This document shows positions 1 through 10,538 of a stretch of DNA of 64,000 bases, piece by piece. Position numbers and translations under genes: made by a program. The stretch covers positions 62,001 to 126,000 of the forward strand of contig FMBT01000420.1 in NCBI GenBank assembly GCA_900095095.1, read 5' to 3'. Position 1 is the first letter of the stretch. Each line of letters begins with the position of its first letter. Source of the stretch: Fragilariopsis cylindrus CCMP1102. Lineage: Eukaryota > Bacillariophyta > Bacillariophyceae > Bacillariales > Bacillariaceae. The notes under the pieces are model-generated. The model saw only the letters and a program-made list of their open reading frames with translations, ran no database searches and was not told the DNA's origin.

Positions 1-910
1 CATAAAATAGCCTGCCACGGTAATGACGCGGATTCCTTCAAGAGAAGTTTTTGACGTCGTTTTTTAATGTAACTTTCGACCTTATTTATATTTGATCGGA
101 CTCTCATTCTTGTTTGTGACAAACCAAAATTACGAAAATGCAAAGTGTACATCCCATCTTCCACATCTTCAGATAGGTATTCTTTGACCTTTGAAAAAAT
201 TCCATCATTGTTGTTGTTGTCGTTGTTGTTATCTTCTCCATCGTTCGTCTCTGGATTACCCGGATCACTCTGCAAAATTTTAATTCGATATGTCTTATAC
301 TTTCCCGTAGCATCAGGTCCTCTATCGCTGTAACCAGGTGGTCTTTTATACTTCTTATGTTTTTTTCCACCACCTCGTGCTGGAGGCTCATATTTATCAG
401 TATCGAGTTCAAGAAAGTTACCATGAGAGTCCGTCTTAATAGCTTGAGCACTATGTAGTTGCGTTCTAGGGAATATCGCTGTGAGCGTTTTCGAACCAGG
501 AGGAGTCAATTCAAGTGTGCACTCTTCTGTATGACAAGTCAACCAAATTGAGGCTAAATTATTTTTCGTAACATGCGGCGTTTGTGTGGAATTTTTTGTT
601 TTGTTTTTAAAGGATTTTTATGAGACGGATGACGATACTCGAAGATACAATAAAATCATTTGAATTATGCATACATTGCAGACGCGAACAATAATCAATA
701 CGTACAATTCCAATATCTCAATGATCGAAAACCATAAAATACCATAAACAATGTAACAGCGAGAATGTAATAGGAGTATTTGGTGTAGCTACTGGCCTTT
801 TTCCACGCCTTGACGACCGGTGCGTCCATCTTAATCGATCTTCCACTACCATCATGCTGCCCATACGACGTGCTGGGCAACGAATCTCTATTTTTATTTC
901 GTCGAAACAT
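1..910 (-). CDS. Single-pass membrane protein of unknown family, partial (two exons seen)
   Basis: The ATG is at 910. Exon 1 (910-706) encodes a short charged N terminus and one hydrophobic helix (about residues 45-64, core YYILAVTLFMVFYGF). A GTACGT donor at 705 and an AG acceptor at 554-555 remove a 152-nt intron; the join is in phase (codon T|CC). Exon 2 (553 to the left edge) stays open to base 1 and encodes a soluble domain containing WLTCHTEECTLELTPPG and FPRTQLHSAQAIKTD, a basic KKHKKYKRPPG stretch and an Asn/Asp run. The predicted topology is a short cytosolic or stromal tail, one anchor and a larger C-terminal domain. I do not recognise the family. The C terminus lies outside the window. 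The splice assignment is inferred from frame continuity only. Confidence 0.6.
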
Positions 911-1460
911 TCTTAGGTCGAACAGTTGGGTGTTACAGGTAGGTTGGCATTGACTTGGTGGGTCGAAGATAGGTTGTTGTTTGTCGTCGATTTCTATTTC
1001 AACTTGTGATAATCGATAATTCGGTTTTATTGTTGTGATGTTATTCCTTGAATCGCACGGCGTGGCGAAAAGTATGAAGTACTGAATTAGTCTCTATAAA
1101 CATTCAATGAGGCTTTAATTTTTATTTTTATTCTCACACAAAGTTTAAGCTATCTTCTCTATTAGAGCATTACAGATACATCGTGTATCCTAGCTAGTAG
1201 GGAATCTAAAAGGCAGGAGGAAAAGATAATGGATCATCCAGTCCTATGATATTAAGGTTGATTCACTAATGATGAAGGAGTATATAAGAATTCACTTTCA
1301 TTGAATTATGGAATGCGAGAAAATTAATATAGTATATAAATTCTCCTGCAATACAACCAAAACCTGTTATTATGACATACGATATCTTTCTCTACAGTGG
1401 AAACTTAAAGATGAAAATATAGCGAATATTCTTTAACTATTGGTGGATACAGTCCTAGTA
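911..1460. other. Intergenic, no gene seen
   Basis: AT-rich spacer of about 550 nt between the divergent start of the membrane-protein gene and the 3' end of the PDZ gene. No credible ORF, RNA or repeat is seen. The part next to 910 must carry the promoter of the membrane-protein gene. Confidence 0.5.
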
Positions 1461-1956
1461 TCATTCTGTAAATCCAAAAGTATATTCATCAGAGAAGAGA
1501 CAATTATAGCAGTATGGGAAGATCTTAGCTTTTATTGCTGTTGCTTCCACGGATTGTCTACTCAGTTTATCATGGATAGTAGGAACATCCATTAGGGGGG
1601 GGAGGGGGGGAGAAGATAGAAAATCAACGATGGGTAAATGTGAGATTAGATAGGGATTTATGTATAAAAAATACGACAGATTCAACAAATTCAATACATT
1701 GTAGAAAAGAGATATATCATCAGCATCATCATCATCATTGTTACCGTCGCTATGCACGCAATGTATCAGCTTACCAAAAGGCGGTTCGAAAAACTCCAAG
1801 AAGGCGTCAACAGCATCACTGTCTGCTTCACTGGGACGCTCAAACATTAGTACAACATCGTCACAATTCCACTTTCGTTCATTTGATCCAATTGCTCCAA
1901 CTGCTGTGTCGAAGTCGAACTTGCGCGCTGGAAGCATTCGTCTCTCCCATTTGGCT

Positions 1957-1998
<42 letters not shown>

Positions 1999-2692
1999 GA
2001 GCGAATGATGTAAAATTATAATAATAGACATCGTCACATCGTCGTTGTAATTGTAACTTATCATTACCGCAATTCGTTGTATATAATCTTACCACCCACT
2101 ACCTTAATGGCTGTCACTCCAACCAGTACATCTCCCGGTTGGATTTTACCTTGTGTATCAGCAAAGCCCCCTTCTACTAAATCTTGCACGAAAACTCCAT
2201 TTCCGATTTCAATTTCTTCAAAAACTATACCAAGTGGTTTTGCCATCGATACTTCATACATGCCTTTGGGAAATTGGAAAATTTCTGGAAATTCATCACG
2301 GTCTTCTTTGGTAAAAATGTTAGAGAAAGAATAAAAACTCCTGTGTGTTTTATTATACGGTATAATATGTAAATTAATAAATATGAAAAAATGAAAAATG
2401 AGAATACCAGGAGTGGGAATAATTGAAATTAAAAAAAGCCAGCGACGACAAGTATGAATAGAATAGAATATACCACTTACTTATAGAATCGAAAATCACC
2501 CTTTCCGTAATTATTACCGCCATTCCACATGCCTGGTACTGTCAACTCAGCATGACATGCTGTATCGAATGATGATGACGACGACGATGACGTCGACGAC
2601 GTGGTTAAGACCGGCGTCGTCACAAATGCATTGACAGTGCTCAAAGATAATACTACGGATAGGATAGGAAATAATTGTAATGATGATATCAT
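1461..2692 (-). CDS. Plastid-type PDZ-domain protein (three or more exons)
   Basis: Exon 1 (2692-2481) encodes a signal peptide (LQLFPILSVVLSLSTVNAF) whose end, VNAF then TTP, fits the diatom plastid A-F cleavage motif, followed by a Ser/Thr-rich transit region. A GTAAGT donor and the acceptor at 2341-2342 lead into exon 2 (from 2340), which encodes SFYSFSNIFTKEDRDE, then a PDZ-like fold: a carboxylate-binding PLGIVFEE loop, GVFVQDLVEGGFAD and IQPGDVLVGV. A second intron, containing the (GA)n tract at 1959-1993, joins to MLPARKFDFDTAVGAIGSNE and CDDVVLMFERP. The last exon is uncertain: either it reads on to 1461 through an Asp-rich tail, or it is spliced again after HCVHSD. The protein is probably a small stromal PDZ scaffold; its partner is unknown. 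Confidence 0.6.
1959..1993. repeat. (GA)n microsatellite
   Basis: A perfect GA dinucleotide run inside the inferred second intron of the PDZ gene. On the minus strand it is a CT-rich tract just before the acceptor, so it probably doubles as the polypyrimidine tract. Confidence 0.9.
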
Positions 2693-3490
2693 AATCTTAC
2701 TATTTTTGCAGGCCTCACAACGTTTTACTTTCTGTATAGCAAATTACTCAAGGCTTCGTAATACTAAGTAGTCTGTAAAGAATAAAAAAAATTGTGATCC
2801 GATGCTCGTTTGTGTTTATTGCTCGTTATGCTCGTTGCTCGTTTGCTGGATAATACTTGATGATGTGCTGGAATGAAAAAAAAAAAAATCGAATTTAACA
2901 ACAATGCATCGCAGTGCTTATTGTATTGACGTAGTACGTGTTGGCATGAAAGTTTTAAAAAATTGAACGACAACACCATAATTTCTCTGACCACCCGATC
3001 CTCGGATCTCTTTTTGGAACAAAAAACTGCCATATTTATTCGAATATGATACGAAAACAACTACACTAAAATCTTTTTTTTCCTAGCTAGAAGAATGCCA
3101 CTTTGTTTAGAAAAGGGTAGTAACTACAATGAAGAGGAGAAAAATTGATAAGCCGAATGGAATAGAGACAGCCTGGATAGTTAGAAAGTATGTAATCAAT
3201 TTTAGCCACAAAGATTAGAACCCTGATATGCTCTGATTGTGCGGATTTTCAACTTATCTAATAGACTAGAAGGATATTATACACTGACGGAAAGGGTTAT
3301 CTTAAGTGCAAATAGATACTATTTAGAATTGGACAATTGAAGCACAAGATCTAGAAAGATGGAACTATAGTGCTGAAAAGGTGCTATATCTATCTGGTTC
3401 TTGAACACATACAAAACCTATAAAATTACAGAAATGCATGCTAAATTCCGCATTCTCTCTCTCTCTCTCTCTCACTCACTCTCTTTATAT
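2693..3490. other. Intergenic with (CT)n tract
   Basis: About 800 nt between two minus-strand genes. A 98-codon minus-strand reading frame at 2764-3060 has no recognisable motif and is probably fortuitous. A CT microsatellite lies at 3454-3484, just beyond the stop codon of the methyltransferase gene. Confidence 0.5.
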
Positions 3491-4897
3491 CTAATCCCAG
3501 AGATCAACCGTCAATGGAGCACGTTCTGCTAACAAGTATGTATTTTGAAATCCACCATTGACTTGAATTTGAATCTCACGCTTTGTCTTTCTTCCTAAAC
3601 AATTTTTGTCTTCCTCCTTAACAGAGTCAATATCAATATCAATATCAATATCAATATCACTGCTAGCGACAACGTCAATACCTTTGTATAAATGATCAGA
3701 CCATAGATTAAACTTTTTCTCTAAATGCCATCGAGGTGGTCCTGACCAATCTGTTTTGGTAAATCGTCCATTCGAACAAACATCTACTGCTGGAAATGAA
3801 TGGCGACCAATTGAAAACATTTCATTCCGTTTCGAATGGACCATACCCGGTAAGCAGCATGGTTTTAAACAAAAGAATTGTACATTGTCGTGTTCATTAA
3901 AGAAATCAACAGCTTTAATTGCAAGTGTCCCACAAAGATGTACAGCCAATATTACTATAGGACCAGTTGTCCGATCAAATATATGTTTTTTCATTTGTCT
4001 TGGATTAGAACTCTGTTTCAGATCCTGTTTGGAGGTATGCAATGGTATCGGCCAAGTTTCGAAATATGTTGTTGTTGTTGAATTCATAGTGTTTGTCTCT
4101 CCTTCTTCAGTATTTCGAGAGATGGGAATAGTTCCATATATATGTTCCCAATTCATATGATGCGGAAGGACTTCACCATTGCATAGTGGCCATGCCTTGT
4201 CAATCAGTATAATCTTAGAAACTTTTTCTGGTGGTAAAATTTCACTCAAAAACATACTTAGATATCCTTTACCAGAACACAAATCAAGAATTGTGATTTT
4301 ATTATCTTCGTCGTCATTGTTATTATCATTATTATCATTATCATTATTACTATTACTATTCATATGATTATTTACAAATGTTTGGACCGAATGCAATACA
4401 GGTACACTTTCAATTAATTCTTTAAATACACGATCCTTTTTAAATATTCGTTTCCATACAGCCGGATTGCCATGATAACGTTGTCTCCATTTCACAATTG
4501 CAATGATCGCATTATCGTATGTTGTTTTATAGGTTGTCGTATCACGATGGCTGGGTGGTGCTGCGTCCTGAAGTTCTGTTGTTAGCCATGCCTTAAATTC
4601 TATGTCTGTCAGTATCTTATTATGCGGATTTTCGTCGTTGTTGTTGTCGTCGTCGTCTACTATTAGACGAATTTGACTCTCGTGCTGTCCATTATTTTTT
4701 AACACTGAAGCAAATAGATTAACAGATGAAGAACATTTTCCTCCATAATAGCAAGTTGATGGTGTATACGTTGTTGCCGTGTAACTTATGAAACCAATGA
4801 CATCATTGACATTGAATAGAAAACTTAGAAACGCCAAACAATGAAACCTAAAAAATCGACGACGGCTATCATCATTTTTGTAGCCTGAGGACATCAT
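3491..4897 (-). CDS. Methyltransf_32-type SAM-dependent methyltransferase, organelle presequence
   Basis: 468 aa, intronless. The N terminus has a hydrophobic signal (FHCLAFLSFLFNVNDVIGF) followed by a Ser/Thr/Tyr-rich stretch, suggesting the secretory route into the plastid. The catalytic core begins with SAM motif I, ILDLCSGKGYLSMFL, then an acidic strand IILIDKAWP. Later come VILAVHLCG and LKPCCLPGMVHSKR, the HLCG and Cys-Cys signature of the METTL25/TRM13-like Methyltransf_32 group. The substrate cannot be read from sequence; related proteins act on RNA or are uncharacterised. Odd points: an Asn/Asp run near residue 195 and a hexanucleotide repeat (3630-3660) encoding alternating Ile-Asp near the C terminus. 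The start is the first of two adjacent ATGs. Confidence 0.75.
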   Translation of the reverse strand: MMSSGYKNDDSRRRFFRFHCLAFLSFLFNVNDVIGFISYTATTYTPSTCYYGGKCSSSVNLFASVLKNNGQHESQIRLIVDDDDNNNDENPHNKILTDIEFKAWLTTELQDAAPPSHRDTTTYKTTYDNAIIAIVKWRQRYHGNPAVWKRIFKKDRVFKELIESVPVLHSVQTFVNNHMNSNSNNDNDNNDNNNDDEDNKITILDLCSGKGYLSMFLSEILPPEKVSKIILIDKAWPLCNGEVLPHHMNWEHIYGTIPISRNTEEGETNTMNSTTTTYFETWPIPLHTSKQDLKQSSNPRQMKKHIFDRTTGPIVILAVHLCGTLAIKAVDFFNEHDNVQFFCLKPCCLPGMVHSKRNEMFSIGRHSFPAVDVCSNGRFTKTDWSGPPRWHLEKKFNLWSDHLYKGIDVVASSDIDIDIDIDIDSVKEEDKNCLGRKTKREIQIQVNGGFQNTYLLAERAPLTVDLWD

Positions 4898-5369
4898 ATA
4901 TTATCATTGGCAGGTCTTGCATTATTGTTGCATTGTTGAAAGATTTTGTGAGCCGTAGTTTGAATTGTCGTTAGTTTCAGTACTTTCCTCGTCAACGTGC
5001 AACCGCAAACGCGCAGGGGGCTATCGGCTGAAAAATTAACACCATAAAAGCGTGGGAGTGAGACAAAAACTTTCAAACTTTTTTCCTGTTTTTGTGCATA
5101 TCTGAATCCGTCATATTCCCATCATGCTGATGCACGTGATAGAACCGCCGCATTTTTCACGTGCTACCATTTTTTGCTTTGGCACCTCTCATTCTTCTCT
5201 CAGGGTACTATTAGTAAACCCAGCCCCTGAACTCTACAATGGCATATCCCTCTGCTTAACCTCTTCGAGTCGGAGAGAGAGAAACATTAAGTTGGCATTC
5301 CTTCCTCTTCCAGGTTCAACCATCAATCGATAGAGACTCCAACACTTTTATATACGGTGAGGTGTAGCC
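4898..5369. promoter_or_regulatory. Divergent intergenic promoter region
   Basis: About 470 nt between divergently transcribed genes (the methyltransferase leftwards, the CmcJ-like oxygenase rightwards), so it must hold both promoters. A TATA-like TATATA occurs at about 5349, roughly 20 nt before the rightward ATG. No other element was recognised. Confidence 0.35.
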
Positions 5370-6794
5370 ATGTCGTTCATCACGTCCAAGATTGCGTTGG
5401 GGATTGACGACCGCACGCGCCACTGGTCGTACCATACGTCGACTCCTCGCAAAGCTGCCGAGAAGGCCGTCTCCATTCATCAGGATGACGTGGGAGGCGG
5501 CACCGTCCAAACAGTGTGTCAAGTTCACAATGGGCGCGGCCGAAACGACCTCAAGCTAGACGACGCCAGCTTTGAGCTGGTAAATAATTTCTCTACGAAG
5601 CTATCTAAAGAAGACTTTTACAAGCTCCAAGCAGGAGATGGTGATCTGGCCATTCAGTACAACGAGGAAGTAGAGGCCTTCGTGGCCCAGAAGATTGGAT
5701 GTGACAAGGTGCTTTGCGTGCAGAGCCAAGTTAGGAACTCAACCATGGATGGATCAGATGGCGTGCAGGGATATGCTGGGGGTGGCCCTCACACAGATTC
5801 ATCGTCGGTGAGTGCAGATGTCTTTGCTTTGAATGTCCTCAAGGCAAACTGCCTCGATGATGGGACGGGCTGCAAATACAAGAGATACTGCTACTTGAAC
5901 TTATGGCGCAACATATCAGGAGAGCATCCGATCCGAGACAATCATTTGGCCCTGTTAGATGAGCGCACAGTGGTCAAGCCGGATGATTATCTGCCCAGAG
6001 ACATAGTTGGCGATGGCTACGAAATTACCCAATACCACCTCAGTGCTCGTCATGCCAGGCAACACAAGTGGTACTACTTTCCCCACATGATCGGAGACGA
6101 AGCCATTCTCTTTAAGCAAATGGACAGCGATTGGACCAAATCGGGACGAGTGTGTTTCCACATGAGCGTGAGCGATCCCACTGTTACTTCTAATGATGAG
6201 ACGGCTGTTCCTCCTAGAGAATCCGTCGAAATTCGAATGCTGTGCTATTGGAAGGATGCAACGGTGGATAGCATGCCCACCAGCGAGAATGTGCACCGAG
6301 ACATGATTCAGAGCCCCAGGCAACATGCCATTCGGCTCAAGGGTTCCAGTTCCAATTCCAGTCTAGCGTTGCAATCGGCGAGCCTGTCGCAACTCTTCTT
6401 CGCCATGTTTTGCAAGCTACCGTTGGTGGGAGGCCTCTTCGGGCGCATCTTGGATAGTTTTGGATACTCGACGAAGGAAAGAGGCAAAGTGGAAGGTCCC
6501 AAGATGTATTCTGGAAACGCGAGTGACTATGTTGATCGATTTTTCCAGACCCTCGAAACCTATCCCAGCTGGCACGGCTCTTCCAAAAGTTGGGCCAAAG
6601 TGCAAATGAATCGGCATAAAACCCTCAACGGCGGAATCCAAGGTATTACCAAGACCCTGGTAGAAGATCAGCTAGGATATCAAGAGACCAAAAACTTTTC
6701 CCAGCAGGCGAAGGCCGAGATCGTGGCCGTCTTGTTGGAGAGCGACAACTTTATGGAAGTGTGCAAAAAGCACTTGGAGCCACTGCTAGACTAG
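5370..6794 (+). CDS. CmcJ/AsaB/GA4-desaturase-family Fe(II)/2OG-type oxygenase-like protein
   Basis: 474 aa, single exon. The core has the order typical of the fungal/bacterial CmcJ-NvfI-AsaB-GA4 desaturase group: GGPHTDSS (His-x-Asp metal ligands), YLNLWRNISGEHPIRDNHLA, a tyrosine/histidine stretch (ITQYHLSARHARQHKWYYFP), IGDEAILFKQMDS, then SGRVCFHMSVSDP with the conserved Arg-x-Cys-x-His. Known members oxidise or desaturate small secondary metabolites; the substrate here is unknown. An extra C-terminal part of about 150 aa after the catalytic domain (from SLSQLFFAMFCKLPLVGG, perhaps membrane-associated) is not recognised. Its GC content is clearly higher than that of the neighbouring genes, and there is no intron, which fits horizontal acquisition or strong codon selection. 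Confidence 0.7.
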   Translation: MSFITSKIALGIDDRTRHWSYHTSTPRKAAEKAVSIHQDDVGGGTVQTVCQVHNGRGRNDLKLDDASFELVNNFSTKLSKEDFYKLQAGDGDLAIQYNEEVEAFVAQKIGCDKVLCVQSQVRNSTMDGSDGVQGYAGGGPHTDSSSVSADVFALNVLKANCLDDGTGCKYKRYCYLNLWRNISGEHPIRDNHLALLDERTVVKPDDYLPRDIVGDGYEITQYHLSARHARQHKWYYFPHMIGDEAILFKQMDSDWTKSGRVCFHMSVSDPTVTSNDETAVPPRESVEIRMLCYWKDATVDSMPTSENVHRDMIQSPRQHAIRLKGSSSNSSLALQSASLSQLFFAMFCKLPLVGGLFGRILDSFGYSTKERGKVEGPKMYSGNASDYVDRFFQTLETYPSWHGSSKSWAKVQMNRHKTLNGGIQGITKTLVEDQLGYQETKNFSQQAKAEIVAVLLESDNFMEVCKKHLEPLLD

Positions 6795-7429
6795 ACTAAA
6801 AGAGAGTGGTTTGTTCACCAGACTCGCTCGTGCGAATTCCTTCCTTTTGTAGTACCACTTGCCATGGAGGAGACGACTGAAATTTAGTAAAGCGATCGAG
6901 TAGACGGCCCCGACTAGTCGTCAGGTCAGATCAGGTAATTTGAGGTCAGGCGAGTCTCCCAAAAACAAAAACATCTCTGGCTGACCGATATCATCAGTCG
7001 TTCTTTGAAGGGAAAGTGTAGTACGGTAAATGTTGCGTACAAATTATCATGCGCCGAAATGATGAGTAGCAGCAATATCAGTGATATTGGGAGAGGCAGA
7101 TTATTTTCCTTTGTTGCCCTTTTGCTATGCTGTCATGATTCGAACTTCATTTCGTTAGGATTATTGCGATATGAAATTTGCTGTAACTTTTCTTCTGATA
7201 ATGACGGGTCAATTTTCATACAAGATTGATTGATTGATTGATAGATGATTCATTCTTAATTCATTCTAGTATGATCCACAAGTTCCCTATAGAAAATGCC
7301 ACGCGTGTATGAAAACAAATAATATATTCCCTATAGCTACAAATAATACTAGACGTTCACTAGACAGCAAAGTGTCACTAAAAGTACAGATAAAATGCTG
7401 TTTATTGCACCGTAATGAACACAAAACTT
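6795..7429. other. Intergenic, no supported gene
   Basis: Downstream of the oxygenase gene the base composition returns to AT-rich. A 74-codon frame at 7005-7229 has no motif. A short cluster of GGTCAG words at 6920-6955 is the only visible pattern. Confidence 0.4.
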
Positions 7430-7612
7430 GTTTGACTGTAGAAATTGATTTATAGTAATAATATTATGCATGATGTACATTAGAATATGTTTTATGGTGG
7501 TACAGTATGGGATAGGAACAATATAACTTATATGTTATATGTACAAGCAGTTGTAGTAAACTCCCCATTATATATAGTCTTGTAGGATGTGTATATTTGT
7601 GATACAGTCAAT
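7430..7612 (-). repeat. Flank module, copy 1
   Basis: A stretch of about 180 nt that recurs at 8073-8260 and, more degraded, at about 10327-10400. Shared words include GTAGAAATTGATTTATAGT, GTACATTAGAATATGTT and GTCTTGTAGGATGTGTAT. The copies at 8.1 and 10.3 kb lie on the 3' side of the two paralogous minus-strand genes, so this copy suggests a third, lost unit. Confidence 0.7.
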
Positions 7613-8072
7613 TTAACTTATGTTCAATCACAGCACACACAGTTTGTCCTTAAACGAATGAATTTGAAAGTCCAAAAAGCCAAAATAGGTGATCCTGCAG
7701 TTGAGAATCCAACTGCGCATACGATAATCGCCTAAAATAAGCAAATGGCTATGACGATATGCATAAGTTATTGGGACATGGTACCTTACACTTTACGGTA
7801 TTAGAATTGAAAAAGAAGAACGGGCGTCAATTGAAAGAAGAAGTATTTGTGACTGGATTCAATCACTGATGGAAATCAATTTAGATAGCGCGCAGTATTA
7901 GCGCAACCAATCGAGCCTTCTTCATTCTTCTTTTAAAACATAGTTACTTAGTTGCCTTCTCTTCCTAAGAGAACAAAAAATAGGTAATACTAATGTCATC
8001 AGATTCTTCCTTCGCATTACTAGGAAGAATCGCTGAACTTGGTAGGTAGCGCTAAAATAACAAAAAAAAAAA

Positions 8073-8260
8073 TGTTTGACAGTAGAAATTGATTTATAGT
8101 GATTAATTAGGTATTATGTACATTAGAATATGTTCTATGGTGGTATAGTGTGGGATAGGAACAATATAATAATATATGTACAAGTAGATAGATAATGTAG
8201 TAGAACTCCCCCATTATATGTATAGTCTTGTAGGATGTGTATGATTTGTGATACAGTCTG
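8073..8260 (-). repeat. Flank module, copy 2
   Basis: Second copy of the module at 7430-7612, diverged by scattered substitutions and small indels. It is followed at about 8400-8480 and 8580-8660 by two copies of another module (GGAATC-ATCAATCA ... GGCGGTAGTT), which also occurs at about 10450-10505 behind the second paralogue. Confidence 0.7.
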
Positions 8261-8772
8261 GGTTCGGGAAGAATGTAACCTATGTTTGATATTATGTACA
8301 TTATGTAGAAGCAGTTATAGTAGTGATATCCTCCCCCATTGAATATTTCTGTGCGTCGCATGTGATATGATGGTTCCAACATCTTTAGTTTACAAGTATG
8401 TACAAAGGAAGAAGTGGAATCGATCAATCAAGCAATCGACTTGTTAACGCTTAGCGGTTTGGTAGTTGTTATTTGTTGCCTTTTTATATATGCAAGATAA
8501 GCTCCCCCATGTATCTATGTTTGTCTGGTGTGGAGTGATGTGATGTGATGTGATGGTTCCAACTTTTAGTTACATTTATGTACACAAGAAGAAGAGGAAT
8601 CAATCAGTCAATCAGCCAGTCGACTTAAGGCCTGGCGGTAGTTTTTTGTTATTGTGGCCTTTCCTATGCAAAATAAATAGTCAGATAATCTTATTTAGGA
8701 TGAATCGTTAAAAAGAAAAGAGAGAATTTCTTCTGTTTTTCATCTCTCCTGCAACGAGGTGCGGGGATAAAC

Positions 8773-9465
8773 TTAATAATTGTGCCAAATGATCCCATTA
8801 GAAGGATGATCTAAGTATGCAAGTCGTGATTCTAATGCAATACATCGAACCAATTGTCGTTGTTGTTTCTTGACTATCATAACACCTCCTCGATCTCTGC
8901 TCTTCTTCATCTCATCCATGACCAAAAAGAACTTTTTCAGGTTGTTATTATTATCAACGTTCTTCTCATGCGAGAATAAAGAATTTAGAAACTCACCGCC
9001 ATCACCATCATCACCATCATCATTATTATCGAAGAACGATAACGATGAGTCCTGTTCTACATCTGATAGATCTGATGATGATGATGATATGTAGTCAAAG
9101 GTAGCATGATTAATTTGTTCCTTACCGGTATGTATTCCAGAAACAATAAAACTATGATACGGATCATAATCACCATCACCTTCTGAAAGAAGTCTCACTC
9201 GTCGTTGTGGTCGTTTATACTGACACTGATCCATGATCTGATCCATCTCGTTGTTCTCGTTCTCCGAGTCGGGAAAGAACTCGCTGCTGTTGTTGAGCTT
9301 TTCAAGCGCAGCCGTTGCTGGACAACGAATAGGATCGTTGTAAGCTATTGATGGAATGGTATTAAAGCTATTACTATTCATACCTATTGGTTCTCCTGCT
9401 TCACGTAAGTCGTTGCCTTCCTTCTCTCTCTTGTCTGTGGTTATTGTTACGGTCTTTTGTTTCAT
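8773..9465 (-). CDS. Unknown acidic protein, paralogue A
   Basis: About 230 aa from the ATG at 9465 (the longer frame to 9498 lacks an ATG). No known domain. It contains two blocks shared with the gene at 10539-11078: a central RPQRRVRLLSEGDGD-DPYHSFIVSG and a C-terminal NNNLKKFFLVMDE then LVRCIALESRL--LD. A third shared element near the N terminus is PATAALEKLN. Between them lie low-complexity Ser/Asp/Asn tracts. No signal peptide or membrane segment is seen. Two conserved islands separated by repeats, with frame kept in both copies, argue for a real protein. The function is unknown; it may be a lineage-specific family. Confidence 0.6.
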   Translation of the reverse strand: MKQKTVTITTDKREKEGNDLREAGEPIGMNSNSFNTIPSIAYNDPIRCPATAALEKLNNSSEFFPDSENENNEMDQIMDQCQYKRPQRRVRLLSEGDGDYDPYHSFIVSGIHTGKEQINHATFDYISSSSSDLSDVEQDSSLSFFDNNDDGDDGDGGEFLNSLFSHEKNVDNNNNLKKFFLVMDEMKKSRDRGGVMIVKKQQRQLVRCIALESRLAYLDHPSNGIIWHNY

Positions 9466-10538
9466 TGATATGTTTATTTGAACGAAATAGTGAAGCAACG
9501 AAATAATGTGAAGAAACGATGAATATCAAATAAATAATAATAATTAATTCAAGGAACAAATGTTCTTTCCTCTCCTTTTTACAGTAGCCATAATGTACGC
9601 GGATACATTACGTAAACATAGATTTCAACGTACTGTAACTACATAAAGGAACAAACAAAAAGAATGTCATTTTTCGTAGTATTCTGAAGTGATGTGGTAC
9701 ATGATGACACAGCATAACAGATGTAAGCGTGAAAAAATGAGACCATTAGTTGTTCTATTTGGGATTTAATGTGTCGTCAGTGTTTAATTCTCATTCTGTG
9801 CTGGTTTTGGTTGTCATACGAACCCGGATCTTTTTCATTCTTCCGCGACTACTGAAGTAGCTTCGACTAAATTAATAATTTTTTAATCGCTTGTTCCTCA
9901 GTTCTTCTTTTTTCAAACACAGTTCGCGTATATTATGAGACTCGTAGTATTCCATAGTTTTCAATTTGGCAATACTAGTATCAACCACTTCGGCACTCTA
10001 GTACTGTATCAACAGCACCGCAGCAACAAGCACAATCGATGCATCGATTCTATCTTCTTTCAATTTTCGCTACCCTAGCTAGCTAGTGCTGTGATTCATC
10101 TTTCGCTACCCTAGCTAACATTAGTGCTATCTGTGAGCATTCTTGCTTTTTTCTTCTTTGCTCATTCTAAAAAGGATGTATAGATTAACCATAGTTATCT
10201 TCTACTCTTCGCTAAACAGAAAAATACTCAGTATTTCGATTATTGCTTTGTTTAAAATTTGAAAGCAAATTCGAAGATAAAATATCTATACTGAGTAACT
10301 AAAGACCTAGATAATAACATCACATTTAAATATACATTATAGAGTACAGTATGGGGAACAATACTTATGTGTGTGTACAAGCGCTGTAGTATTAGCGAAT
10401 TCCAATTTGTCTACTTTTTTAGCTCAGATTCCGATCTTTTAAATTTCTTGTTCAATGGGAGAGGAACCAATCAATCAACGGAACGCTAGGCGGTAGTTAT
10501 TGTTCCTTGTTATGAACAAACCTCAGAGACAACACCAT
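9466..10538. other. Spacer between paralogues, including flank modules
   Basis: About 1.07 kb separating the paralogues. The left part is the 5' flank of paralogue A. The right part (10327-10505) holds degraded copies of the 3' flank modules. A word pair CGCTACCCTAGCTA recurs at about 10067 and 10103. No gene is seen. Confidence 0.5.

Noticed and set aside
2764-3060. 98-codon minus-strand ORF
   Set aside because: No motif, contains homopolymer-derived Phe run, no paralogue seen.
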